The notes under the pieces are model-generated. The model was given only the letters and a program-made list of their open reading frames with translations, had not been told where the DNA came from and made no database searches. The position numbers were made by a program, and so were the translations under genes. From Glutamicibacter sp. B1 (GTDB lineage: Bacteria; Actinomycetota; Actinomycetes; Actinomycetales; Micrococcaceae), in assembly GCF_039602135.1 (NCBI RefSeq), contig NZ_CP125942.1:1984001-2048000 (forward strand): a DNA stretch of 64,000 nucleotides, in the 5' to 3' direction. Shown here piece by piece: positions 7,513 to 15,061 of this stretch; the stretch's first letter is position 1; the number at the start of each line of letters is the position of its first letter.

Positions 7513-8409
7513 CTAACGAACTGTGGAAACTACGTTCTTGGACCGATCGCGGAAAGCCGTGACGCACAAGATGATCGCAATAATTAACCCCGGCAAAATC
7601 CAGCCAGTCCAGCCCAAGATTGAAGCCTGAGTCGTATCAAGAGGCGCACCCAATGTCATGAAGAGTGAAGTCAAACCGAAGCTGGCGTTAAAAACACCAT
7701 GCGCCAGCGCGGCCGGCCACACCGAGTCACTATAGGAACGAATCCAGCCGAGAAACGCGCCGAGCACGGCACAAGCCCCACACATTGCAAGAACTCCCCA
7801 TTCGGGTGCGAACGGATAGTTGTATCCAAGAAGTATCAATGGGGCATGCCAAGCTCCCCAAATAACGCCTGAAATAAGGATTGCCCCTAGTTTCCCGGAA
7901 CGAGCGAGCCTAGGCCAAAGCCAGCCCCGCCAGCCAACTTCTTCTCCGATTGCCAAAAGAGCATTCATCAGCCCCGCAAGAACAATTAGCGCCGCTTGAT
8001 CTGCCAAGTACAGCAGTGGTCCCTTCGATCCGGCTACAAAATGCAAAAGCGCAAAGTTTTCGAGGTCACCGGGAAACACTCCGAGCCATGTCCCAACGAA
8101 GGGAGCTTGAATCACCAATAAGACTGGGACAACAAATGCAAAAACGACAGCTACCACGACCCGTAGTGGTCTACGAATAGGCCAAATACCTGTGTCACGT
8201 ACAAATTTAGACCCGCGACGCTCTAACAAGGCGACGATTAGTGCCGCTGCGGCCGGCGTGAACATCATCAGTGAAGCGACAGTAGAGAAGTAGGGTTCGT
8301 TGAGCCCGTCCCCTAGCCATAGGGGCAACGCGACGCACCACGCTAGTACGAGACTCAACACCGCAAAACAAACGATGCTCGCGCGACTACCAAATCTCAA
8401 TACCGGCAC
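7513..8409 (-). CDS. CPBP-family intramembrane glutamic protease
   Basis: A 298-residue polytopic membrane protein with about eight hydrophobic segments. The CPBP (Abi/CAAX protease) motifs are present: EEVGWRG with E156, E157 and R161, WGAWHAP with H188, and HGVFNA near residue 238, which together form the glutamate/histidine active site of Rce1-like intramembrane proteases. Bacterial members have been linked to peptide maturation, bacteriocin immunity or regulation; nothing in the neighbourhood points to a substrate. It starts at GTG 8409; AGGG lies nine bases before it. The gene appears monocistronic, and a 7-bp inverted repeat at 7444-7470 lies beyond its 3' end. Confidence 0.9.
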   Translation of the reverse strand: MPVLRFGSRASIVCFAVLSLVLAWCVALPLWLGDGLNEPYFSTVASLMMFTPAAAALIVALLERRGSKFVRDTGIWPIRRPLRVVVAVVFAFVVPVLLVIQAPFVGTWLGVFPGDLENFALLHFVAGSKGPLLYLADQAALIVLAGLMNALLAIGEEVGWRGWLWPRLARSGKLGAILISGVIWGAWHAPLILLGYNYPFAPEWGVLAMCGACAVLGAFLGWIRSYSDSVWPAALAHGVFNASFGLTSLFMTLGAPLDTTQASILGWTGWILPGLIIAIILCVTAFRDRSKNVVSTVR

Positions 8410-8511
8410 TTTAAGTATCCCTAATCAGTTTCCAAAGTTCAGCGATACTTCCACCCTACCGACCCCAAGTCGAATTTTCGGTGAGCAATAAGCTAAACTA
8501 ATTTCGGTTAT

Positions 8512-8585
8512 GCCTCCGTAGCTCAGCTGGATAGAGCAAGAGCCTTCTAATCTCTAGGTCGTGGGTTCGAATCCCGCCGGGGGCA
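8512..8585 (+). tRNA. tRNA-Arg (anticodon UCU)
   Basis: A full cloverleaf can be read. Acceptor GCCTCCG (8512-8518) pairs with CGGGGGC (8578-8584), discriminator A 8585; D-arm GCTC...GAGC; anticodon loop CTTCTAA with anticodon TCT; variable loop AGGTC; T-arm GTGGG-TTCGAAT-CCCGC. The C31/U39 pair of the anticodon stem is unpaired. The 3' CCA is not encoded. It decodes AGA. A strong terminator follows within ten bases, so it is a single-gene transcript. Confidence 0.95.
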
Positions 8586-8592
8586 CACAAAT

Positions 8593-8636
8593 AAACCGCC
8601 GTTCACTTGGTAAAACAAGTGAACGGCGGTTTTTTC
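8593..8636 (+). terminator. Rho-independent terminator after tRNA-Arg
   Basis: A perfect 17-bp stem (8593-8609 with 8616-8632) around loop GTAAAA, running directly into a T tract ending at 8635. Confidence 0.92.
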
Positions 8637-8639
8637 ATT

Positions 8640-9017
8640 TGTCCAAAATCAGCGTTTTGACCATAGTTTGACCATAGTTTTTCTTGAGGTTCAGATGTTA
8701 ACTTGCCGTCGTGCAACAGGGCCCAACTACATGCGATGCTCATTAAATCAGCCGCGGACACCGGCAGCACTCCAGGTCTAATTGACATGCGTGGGCGCCC
8801 GGAATTTCTGCTGGTCATCAATTTCCTGCGCAACAGAATCAACCTGTGTTGCCAGAAGACACCCGCTCACACTGCCGGTTTCTGGGCAAGAACTGAGCAC
8901 CACCAACATATCCACACAAAATAGTGCCCAATAGCAACTGCAGAGTAACTTAGGCGTCAAGATTGCGATAAACTCTAGGCATTGTAGAAATCGAGAGGGA
9001 ACAGGGAAAACTGTCAC
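8640..9017. other. Gene-free stretch downstream of tRNA-Arg
   Basis: About 380 bases without a gene I can support. Short open frames occur on both strands but have no family features and no ribosome-binding site. The only pattern is a perfect tandem 11-bp repeat at 8656-8677. The last 100 bases must contain the promoter and leader of the MFS gene (GAGGGAACAGGG lies before its ATG). Confidence 0.5.
8656..8677 (+). repeat. Tandem 11-bp direct repeat (TTTGACCATAG x2)
   Basis: Two exact, adjacent copies of TTTGACCATAG followed by TTT, 70 bases after the tRNA-Arg 3' end. No function can be assigned. Sequence next to tRNA 3' ends is often altered by past integrations, but no integrase gene or second attachment site is visible here. 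Confidence 0.7.
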
Positions 9018-10235
9018 ATGACACAACCGGTCGCCATTAGAACGCGACTTTTGCCTACCGAACGAACCAGTATCAACCTTATATTCCTGTTGGCAGGATT
9101 ATCGTTCGCTTCATGGGCCGGCAGACTCTCAATCATCGATGATGTGCTGGGATTTTCAGGGCTTGGACTCGGCTCGTTTCTTCTATGCATGACCCTTGGT
9201 ACTTTGATCGGTTTGTCCATCATTCCAACCATCAGCAAGTATGTCGCTACCAAGCGACTACTCTGCATCCTCCCACTCGGCCTAGCTCTTTGCCTTCCCC
9301 TTCTTGGTGTGGCCATCTCAATTACTCAAAGTACCTGGCTCGCGTACTTAACCTTGTTTGTAAATGGCATCATTTTCGGTTGCCTCGACATTATGATGAA
9401 CGTCAGCGGAGCCAGAATTGAACGAAGCGTTGGTCGTAGCCTCATGCCGTCGTTCCATGGCTTTTTCAGTCTCGGCTCACTTCTTGGGGCTGGGCTGGCA
9501 ACAGCTACAATCACAATGAAATTGCCAAGTATTTGGCATTTTGCACTAGTCTCCACATTGATTATCGCTTTTGCTTTCATTGCCCACCTCGGGCTGTCGG
9601 AGTGGGAGAACGAAAACTTCGCCGAACGCGCCAAAGAAAAGGCACAAGGTGATTCAAGGGCCACCGGGAAACTCGGTCTACTGCTTCTGTTAGGCCTCAT
9701 GGTGGCTGGACTGAGCTTTACCGAGGGGGCAGCCAATGATTGGATTGCCGTCGCTACCGTTAACGGCCATGGACTGGAACATCAAGATGGCGCCCTCATG
9801 TTTACGCTCTTCGTTGGAGCCATGACACTTGGCCGCTTCTTGGGCGGTCTCCTTGTCGACCGGCTCGGGCACAAGTTCACTCTCTTGATAATGGGGACGA
9901 TCGGGCTCCTTGGCGTCGTTCTCTTTATCGTCGAGTCAAACCCCTATTTCATTGGCTTAGGTTCAGCAATGTGGGGTCTTGGTAGCTCACTTGGATTCCC
10001 CGTCGGAATGAGCATCGCCGCCTCTAGAACTGAACGCCTAGGCCCCAGAGCAGTGAGTATCATCAGCGCCTTCGGATACGGCGCAATGCTTGGCGGTCCC
10101 CCGCTCATAGGTTTTGTCGTAGACAGTGTGGGACTGCCCCAGGCCTTGTGGATCTGTGTGGCGATCCTCATCGTTTCCCTCGTGCTCACTCCACGGGTCA
10201 GCCGCGGGCCAAACGCATCCAGCATCTCACGCTAA
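9018..10235 (+). CDS. MFS transporter (YbjJ / fucose-permease-like)
   Basis: A 405-residue major facilitator with about 12 hydrophobic segments split into two six-helix halves by a charged loop near residues 200-220 (SEWENENFAERAKEKAQ). The first half contains FASWAGRLSIIDD; the second half begins GLSFTEGAANDW and carries GRFLGGLLVDRLGHK, the MFS inter-helix motif, and GAMLGGPPLIGFVVD. These patterns match the YbjJ/FucP-like group, whose substrates are mostly sugars or unknown small molecules. No enzyme gene beside it suggests a substrate. Its stop overlaps by three bases the stop of the convergent Lrp regulator gene. Confidence 0.88.
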   Translation: MTQPVAIRTRLLPTERTSINLIFLLAGLSFASWAGRLSIIDDVLGFSGLGLGSFLLCMTLGTLIGLSIIPTISKYVATKRLLCILPLGLALCLPLLGVAISITQSTWLAYLTLFVNGIIFGCLDIMMNVSGARIERSVGRSLMPSFHGFFSLGSLLGAGLATATITMKLPSIWHFALVSTLIIAFAFIAHLGLSEWENENFAERAKEKAQGDSRATGKLGLLLLLGLMVAGLSFTEGAANDWIAVATVNGHGLEHQDGALMFTLFVGAMTLGRFLGGLLVDRLGHKFTLLIMGTIGLLGVVLFIVESNPYFIGLGSAMWGLGSSLGFPVGMSIAASRTERLGPRAVSIISAFGYGAMLGGPPLIGFVVDSVGLPQALWICVAILIVSLVLTPRVSRGPNASSISR

Positions 10236-10678
10236 ACGGGTAAGACAGCGCGCTCCTTGATATTGCGCATGACAATGGTGCTAGTCAGTTTTTCAACACC
10301 AGGTAGTCCCACGAGGACATCATCGTAAACTCGCTGATAGTGACTCAAGTCTTCTGCAAACACGCGCAGTAAGAAGTCAGGCTCACCAAATAGGCGCTGT
10401 GCATCAACAATCAGCTCTTCACGTTCAACTGCTAACTCAAAATCCTTAAGTTGTGCACGGTCTTTCAACGTGACAAAGACCAACGCCGCAAACCCGAGAC
10501 CGACTCGCTCAGGTGCGATTACTGCCTGATATCCGGTGATCACGCCTGCACGTTCAAGTTCTCGAATGCGCCGGTGGCAAGGTGCTACTGATAAGCCAAT
10601 TTTGGCAGCCAGTGCGGTTGCGCTGATTCTTCCATCGAGCTGCAATTCGGCAAGTATCGCACGATCCAATTCATCCAT
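10232..10678 (-). CDS. Lrp/AsnC-family transcriptional regulator
   Basis: A 148-residue Lrp/AsnC protein. The N-terminal HTH is MDELDRAILAELQLDGR, then ISATALAAKIGLSVAPCHRRIRELERAGVI (about 18-47), followed by the RAM effector domain ending LPGVEKLTSTIVMRNIKE. Start ATG 10678 gives the canonical MDELDRAIL N terminus; an upstream in-frame start would add 32 non-homologous residues. TACTCT lies six bases before the ATG, suggesting a leaderless mRNA. It is divergent from a LysE-type exporter, the arrangement of amino-acid-sensing regulators that switch on export (for example Lrp with brnFE), so it probably controls that gene in response to an amino acid. Confidence 0.93.
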   Translation of the reverse strand: MDELDRAILAELQLDGRISATALAAKIGLSVAPCHRRIRELERAGVITGYQAVIAPERVGLGFAALVFVTLKDRAQLKDFELAVEREELIVDAQRLFGEPDFLLRVFAEDLSHYQRVYDDVLVGLPGVEKLTSTIVMRNIKERAVLPV

Positions 10679-10754
10679 GAATTCAGAGTACAACACAAAT
10701 ATTTTGCGCCTACTCCTCCAACCTAGTCTTTTCTTTGCGCGATTGAACTTCAAT

Positions 10755-10782
10755 GCCCAAAAATTGGCAAACACATTTGGGC
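10755..10782. promoter_or_regulatory. Inverted repeat between Lrp and exporter genes (candidate operator)
   Basis: GCCCAAA (10755-10761) and TTTGGGC (10776-10782) form a 7-bp inverted repeat separated by 14 bases, about 50 bases before the exporter start. Lrp-type proteins bind degenerate palindromes, so this is a candidate only. Confidence 0.35.
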
Positions 10783-10832
10783 GGATTTTTTCTAAGGTGA
10801 AGTCATCAGCAATTTCACGCTAAGGATGGACC

Positions 10833-11555
10833 ATGGACTTCGCTCAGCTAACGGCCTTTCTGCTCATTTCAGTCACCTTAGCTTGCACGCCAGGCGCTGA
10901 TTGGGCTTATGTCATTTCCTCTGCACTCCGGAAACAGAGCTATCAGCCAGCCGTTTGGGGACTACTCTCGGGTTATCTTGTGCATACCGTCTTACTGGTT
11001 TGCGGAATTGCCGCGCTCGTAGCCAGCTCGCCCACCATTCTCTCGTGGCTAACGGCAGCTGGTGCCATCTACCTACTTTGGCTAGGAATCTCCACGTTAC
11101 GCTCGAGCAAAACCGCAACATTTTTCAGTGCCCCGCAACCATCCGCCATCGATATCACCGAAGGCGAGCCCAAGCTGGGCGAGACCAGCAACTCTCAGCT
11201 GGCTGGCAGCACGTCAATTGCTTTAGCATCACCACCGGTACAACAAGTTCCTGCGCGAACGGCCTTCTTCAAAGGGCTCCTCACAAGCGGAACCAACCCG
11301 AAAGCACTGCTGCTGTACGTGGCATTGATCCCCCAATATTTGGATTCAGATTTATCTCTACCTGTGCCCCTGCAAACGGGCATACTAGGACTAACGCACT
11401 TCACCGTTTCTATTGCGGTCTACTTCAGCGTGGCCTTTGCCTCGCGCGCCCTCCTTCGTTCCAGGCCGCTGGCAGCACGAGTTGTCACGTTAGTTTCCGG
11501 GATCATCATGATCTTGTTGTCACTCGCATTGATCTTTGAGCAGTTTTTCGTCTAA
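10833..11555 (+). CDS. LysE/RhtB-family amino acid exporter
   Basis: A 240-residue inner-membrane exporter of the LysE superfamily with about six hydrophobic segments. The N-terminal block is MDFAQLTAFLLISVTLACTPGADWAYVIS, where the PGAD (classically PGPD/N) motif is diagnostic, followed by GLLSGYLVHTVLLVCGIAALV. The second half carries GTNPKALLLYVALIPQYL, the conserved NPK motif. A hydrophilic insert near residues 100-145 is longer than usual. Relatives export lysine, threonine, homoserine or branched-chain amino acids. The start ATG 10833 has AAGGA at 10822-10826. The divergent Lrp regulator gene implies induction by the amino acid that it exports. Confidence 0.92.
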   Translation: MDFAQLTAFLLISVTLACTPGADWAYVISSALRKQSYQPAVWGLLSGYLVHTVLLVCGIAALVASSPTILSWLTAAGAIYLLWLGISTLRSSKTATFFSAPQPSAIDITEGEPKLGETSNSQLAGSTSIALASPPVQQVPARTAFFKGLLTSGTNPKALLLYVALIPQYLDSDLSLPVPLQTGILGLTHFTVSIAVYFSVAFASRALLRSRPLAARVVTLVSGIIMILLSLALIFEQFFV

Positions 11556-11566
11556 TTGCTACTTTA

Positions 11567-11601
11567 TTGAACACTGATCAAGACAATTGAACAGTGATCA
11601 A
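11567..11601 (+). promoter_or_regulatory. Tandem BioQ-like operators at the biotin-operon promoter
   Basis: Two near-identical 15-bp imperfect palindromes, TTGAACACTGATCAA (11567-11581) and TTGAACAGTGATCAA (11587-11601), are 20 bp apart centre to centre, i.e. on the same DNA face. Each matches the actinobacterial BioQ pattern TGAAC-N3-GTTCA with one substitution. They bracket a possible promoter (AAGACA 11580-11585, 17-bp spacer, TATGCT 11603-11608). Binding of a biotin-responsive repressor would block it. The bioQ gene itself is not in the window. Confidence 0.75.
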
Positions 11602-11707
11602 GTATGCTCTTTACCGGTGGTGTTTCAACCATCTGTAAATACGGTCTGAACCCGGCAATCCAAATAGCCGTGCAAGCAAGGCCCACGAGCATCGCGCTGG
11701 AGCAAGT

Positions 11708-12397
11708 GTGGAACTACCCTCAATAGGTTTAGAAAATGTTTCGGTTCGCTACGGTGACCGGGACGTTCTCAAGGACATCAACATCAGTCTTAACGAGCAG
11801 CGCATCGGTGTAATTGGCGCCAATGGTGCTGGGAAAAGCACCCTTTCTCGACTGCTCAACGGACTTGTGCTCCCCACCGAAGGATCTGTTCGCATTGGTG
11901 ACCTAACCACCAGCCAGCATGCTAAACAAATCCGACGACAGGTCGGGTTCGTTTTTCAGAATCCTGCCAACCAGATCATCATGCCTATCGTTTCTGACGA
12001 CATAGCCTTTGGCCTCAAGAACTTGTCACTGCCCAAAGCCGAACGCATTCAACGAGTAAACGAGACCCTGCATGAACTAAATATTTCGCATCTGGCTGAC
12101 CGGGAAAGCCATACGTTATCCGGCGGCGAACAGCAGATGGTGGCGCTGGCTTCGGTACTAGCGATGCGACCTGAAACCATCATTTTTGATGAACCTACTA
12201 CGATGCTGGATTTGCGTAACCGTTTGGCTTTCCAACATGAGATCTCGAAGCTATCCCAACGAGCGATCGTCGTCACTCACGACCTAGAAATCCTCGAAGA
12301 CTTCGAACGAGTTCTCGTCATCACCGACGGCACAGTTGCCTTCGACGGTCAGCCTGCCGATGCCATTGCCCACTACCGACAATGGAGTCACGCATGA
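11708..12397 (+). CDS. bioM: Biotin ECF transporter ATPase BioM
   Basis: A 229-residue ATPase of the energy-coupling-factor type. Walker A GANGAGKST (37-45), Q-loop region VFQNPANQI, signature LSGGEQQ, Walker B IIFDEPT and the switch histidine in VVTHDLE are all present. It hydrolyses ATP for biotin uptake together with BioN and BioY. It starts at GTG 11708 with GGAG five bases upstream. As first gene of bioMNY it sits behind two BioQ-like operators. Only one ATPase gene is present, as expected for a dedicated (group I) ECF system. Confidence 0.94.
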   Translation: MELPSIGLENVSVRYGDRDVLKDINISLNEQRIGVIGANGAGKSTLSRLLNGLVLPTEGSVRIGDLTTSQHAKQIRRQVGFVFQNPANQIIMPIVSDDIAFGLKNLSLPKAERIQRVNETLHELNISHLADRESHTLSGGEQQMVALASVLAMRPETIIFDEPTTMLDLRNRLAFQHEISKLSQRAIVVTHDLEILEDFERVLVITDGTVAFDGQPADAIAHYRQWSHA

Positions 12398-13005
12398 TCG
12401 CTGCAAATAACACGTCTTATCTTGCGCGTATAAAGCCTGGGTGGAAGTTCGGTGCCTTGCTCGTCTTGAGCATTGCGTTGTACCTCATCAATTCGTGGAC
12501 CGTCCTACTGTCGATCTTCATCGTAAGTGTCGTATTACTTCTGACGGCACGCGTGAATTTTAAACAGATCCGGCTACCGCTCATTTCATTGGCGGTCATC
12601 CTTAGTGTCGTTTTCATTCTGTTGGGCATCCAAACTGACTGGCTCAATGCACTGCGCTCGGTTCTCAGGCTGCTGACCATGTGCCTTCTGGCCTATTCGG
12701 TCAGTCTCACCACAAAATTTGAAGCCATGCTGGAACTATTTCAACAAGTCGCTTCGCCAGTCCGTTTTGTCGGTGGGAACCCGGCACAAATAGCTTTGGC
12801 ACTTTCGATGACCATTCGCTTCATTCCCGAGCTAAAAAAGGTGTACGTAGAAGTTCGTGAAGCACAGCATGCTCGTGGACTAGCCAACAATCCGCTGGCT
12901 GTTACGGTTCCGCTAGTCATCCGCTCACTAAAAATTGCTGACGAAACTGCAGAGGCACTCGACGCTCGTGGCTACGATTCAGAGCCCGCAGCATTCCGAC
13001 GCTAA
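12394..13005 (+). CDS. bioN: Biotin ECF transporter transmembrane protein BioN
   Basis: A 203-residue T-component with about five hydrophobic segments and the cytoplasmic coupling motifs of ECF T proteins, the ARG-type signatures EAQHARGL and ALDARGYDSE near the C terminus, which contact the ATPases. Start ATG 12394 overlaps the bioM stop by four bases (ATGA), indicating translational coupling; an in-frame ATG 12 bases further upstream is less likely. It works with BioM and BioY. Confidence 0.93.
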   Translation: MIAANNTSYLARIKPGWKFGALLVLSIALYLINSWTVLLSIFIVSVVLLLTARVNFKQIRLPLISLAVILSVVFILLGIQTDWLNALRSVLRLLTMCLLAYSVSLTTKFEAMLELFQQVASPVRFVGGNPAQIALALSMTIRFIPELKKVYVEVREAQHARGLANNPLAVTVPLVIRSLKIADETAEALDARGYDSEPAAFRR

Positions 13006-13041
13006 ACCATGTCATCACTCGATCAATATCAAGGAACTTCA

Positions 13042-13620
13042 ATGTCTCGAAACCCCTCTTCTTCACAAACTAAAAATACGGTGTACATCGCTGTGTTTGC
13101 GGCGATGATCGCAGCAATGGGGTTGCTGCCACCAATTACCTTGGGCATCATCCCGGTACCAATTACTCTCCAAACCCTCGGCGTGATGCTCGCTGGTGCC
13201 CTGCTGGGCCCATGGCGAGGCGCTATGGCGTCGCTGGTGGTCGTGGTCCTCGCTGTCGCCGGGCTTCCACTGCTCTCAGGTGGTCGCGGTGGTCTCGCCG
13301 TTTTGCTCGGACCCACCGGTGGATATTTGGTCGGCTGGATTTTCGGTTCACTAGTGATCGGCGCACTGTTCAAGTATTGGGTTCTACGCAGGACCGGTAA
13401 TACTGCACGCTTCCTTGCCGGACTCGCATCGGTCATTATTGGTGGAATCGGTGTGATCTACCTATGTGGTGTGCCGTGGACCTCCGTGGCCACAGGTATT
13501 GATGTTGGAACTTCCCTCATCGGATCCGCAGCTTTCCTCCCAGGCGATCTGTTCAAAGCCGTCGTGACAACACTCGTTGCCCTCACGGTTCATCGCAGCT
13601 ACCGAGGACTAATGAGCTAA
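13042..13620 (+). CDS. bioY: Biotin transporter substrate-binding membrane protein BioY
   Basis: A 192-residue S-component of the biotin ECF transporter. It has six hydrophobic segments and the BioY blocks AVFAAMIAAMGLLPPITLGIIPVPITLQTLGVMLAGALLGPWRG and GPTGGYLVGWIFG, which line the biotin pocket. ATG 13042 is preferred over the in-frame ATG 13009 because CAAGGAAC precedes it by seven bases and the resulting length fits the family. It follows bioN closely and is itself followed after four bases by a CoA ligase gene on the same strand. Confidence 0.94.
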   Translation: MSRNPSSSQTKNTVYIAVFAAMIAAMGLLPPITLGIIPVPITLQTLGVMLAGALLGPWRGAMASLVVVVLAVAGLPLLSGGRGGLAVLLGPTGGYLVGWIFGSLVIGALFKYWVLRRTGNTARFLAGLASVIIGGIGVIYLCGVPWTSVATGIDVGTSLIGSAAFLPGDLFKAVVTTLVALTVHRSYRGLMS

Positions 13621-13624
13621 ATAC

Positions 13625-15061
13625 ATGAACTTTTGGGATGCTCTGACGAGCTGGGCGGAACGTTTACCGAACAAGTCTGCAGTTGTTTCACTAACTGGTG
13701 AGTTGACCTACGCCCAGCTCGCAGGACGCGCCCAACACTTGGCTCATACGCTGCGTGAACTACCGGAACAGCGTGTGGGAATACTGGCGAACGACCCGAT
13801 AACAATGGCTGTCGGGTTTCACGGAGCGGCTTTGGCAGGAAAAACCTTGGTCATTCTCGACCCATCCTGGCCAGAGGCTCTACTTCACACGATGGTTTCA
13901 ACCCTCAAATGCGCCCACATCATGACTGACTTCAGTGCCGCGGATCTACAGAAAATCCCCGCCACAGTCTTCACGATTTCAGAGGGTGCCGACAATGCCC
14001 CGTGGGTTGCCCAAGAGCTTCCAGAGGACCGAGAACTCCTGATCATTTGCACTTCAGGAACTACTTCACGGCCTAAAGCCATCATTAGAACAGCCAGATC
14101 TTGGCAGTGTTCAGTGGAAGTCGGAGCTCCGATACTGAAAGCCACCGAAGCGAGTATTACTTTGTCGCCCGGACCGATATCTCACGGACTTGGTCTCTAC
14201 TCGCTAGTGGAGTCCATCCACACAGGCGGAACATTTGTTGGGTCCGGACGATGGAGCACACAAGGAGCCAAGAATCTTTTAGGTCGCCTCAGATGCAACC
14301 GAGTAGTCACTGTGCCGACAATACTTGATCGTTTATTCTCCGATATGGAATTGCAACAGCTCGCGAGCATTCGTTGGGTCATCAGTGGTGGTGAATCATT
14401 ATCACCGCGGATCGTGGCTCAACTTCAAACGTTGCCATCCTACGAATCGTGCGTTGAGCATTTCGGAAGTAGCGAGCACAGCCTGATCGCTTATTCACAT
14501 AGAGACACCAATGAACAACTAAGCGATGGTTTCTCTGGACAACTCTTTCCGACGGTTTCAGTGCACCTTCATGAAGTCGATCCAGTCACGGGGATCGGCA
14601 CTGCCTACGTAGACAGTCCTTTTAACGCCATCGGATACGATCCCCAAACGGCACCGTCTATAGCTCGGTGCAACGCTTCAACCAGTACATTGGATCAGGC
14701 AAGGCAAATCAGCGACCAGCAGATTGCCTTCATTCGCCGCGAGGATGGAATGCTCAACCTGCATGGCAATAATATTCATCCCGCGGAAATCATCGCCGTG
14801 TTTTCAACTTTGAACATGACTGAAGTCAAAATTCATCGCGATACCGAAAGCGATAAGCCTCGGCTGATTGCCTATGTTCGCTCCCCCGTTATTGACGGTG
14901 AACTTCTTCGAGAAAAGCTCTTTGAGCAGTTGCCAGTATTCAAGATTCCACACGAGGTTGTGTCACTTAATAGCTGGCCTCAAGGATTTAGCGGTAAAGC
15001 CTCGATTACCACCTTGTCGGACGATGCCCCAGAAATACTTAAGAGAATACAAATACGATGA
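13625..15061 (+). CDS. AMP-forming acyl-CoA synthetase-like protein in the biotin operon
   Basis: A 478-residue ANL-superfamily enzyme. The ATP-binding P-loop is CTSGTTSRPK (142-151); the A5 region reads EHFGSSEHS, the A8 region IRREDGMLNLHGNNIHPAEII, and the C-terminal lysine lies in PQGFSGKAS (K458), so adenylation and thioester chemistry both look intact. It is shorter than typical long-chain FadD (about 550). The gene starts four bases after bioY and overlaps the next gene by four, so it belongs to the BioQ-like-controlled operon. By context it most plausibly activates a biotin precursor acid such as pimelate to its CoA ester; this is inference. A general fatty-acyl or aryl-CoA ligase is the alternative. 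Confidence 0.85.
   Translation: MNFWDALTSWAERLPNKSAVVSLTGELTYAQLAGRAQHLAHTLRELPEQRVGILANDPITMAVGFHGAALAGKTLVILDPSWPEALLHTMVSTLKCAHIMTDFSAADLQKIPATVFTISEGADNAPWVAQELPEDRELLIICTSGTTSRPKAIIRTARSWQCSVEVGAPILKATEASITLSPGPISHGLGLYSLVESIHTGGTFVGSGRWSTQGAKNLLGRLRCNRVVTVPTILDRLFSDMELQQLASIRWVISGGESLSPRIVAQLQTLPSYESCVEHFGSSEHSLIAYSHRDTNEQLSDGFSGQLFPTVSVHLHEVDPVTGIGTAYVDSPFNAIGYDPQTAPSIARCNASTSTLDQARQISDQQIAFIRREDGMLNLHGNNIHPAEIIAVFSTLNMTEVKIHRDTESDKPRLIAYVRSPVIDGELLREKLFEQLPVFKIPHEVVSLNSWPQGFSGKASITTLSDDAPEILKRIQIR

Noticed and set aside
8603..8842. A 79-codon minus-strand frame after tRNA-Arg, considered as an integrase remnant
   Set aside because: It reads through the tRNA terminator hairpin and shows no tyrosine-recombinase motif.
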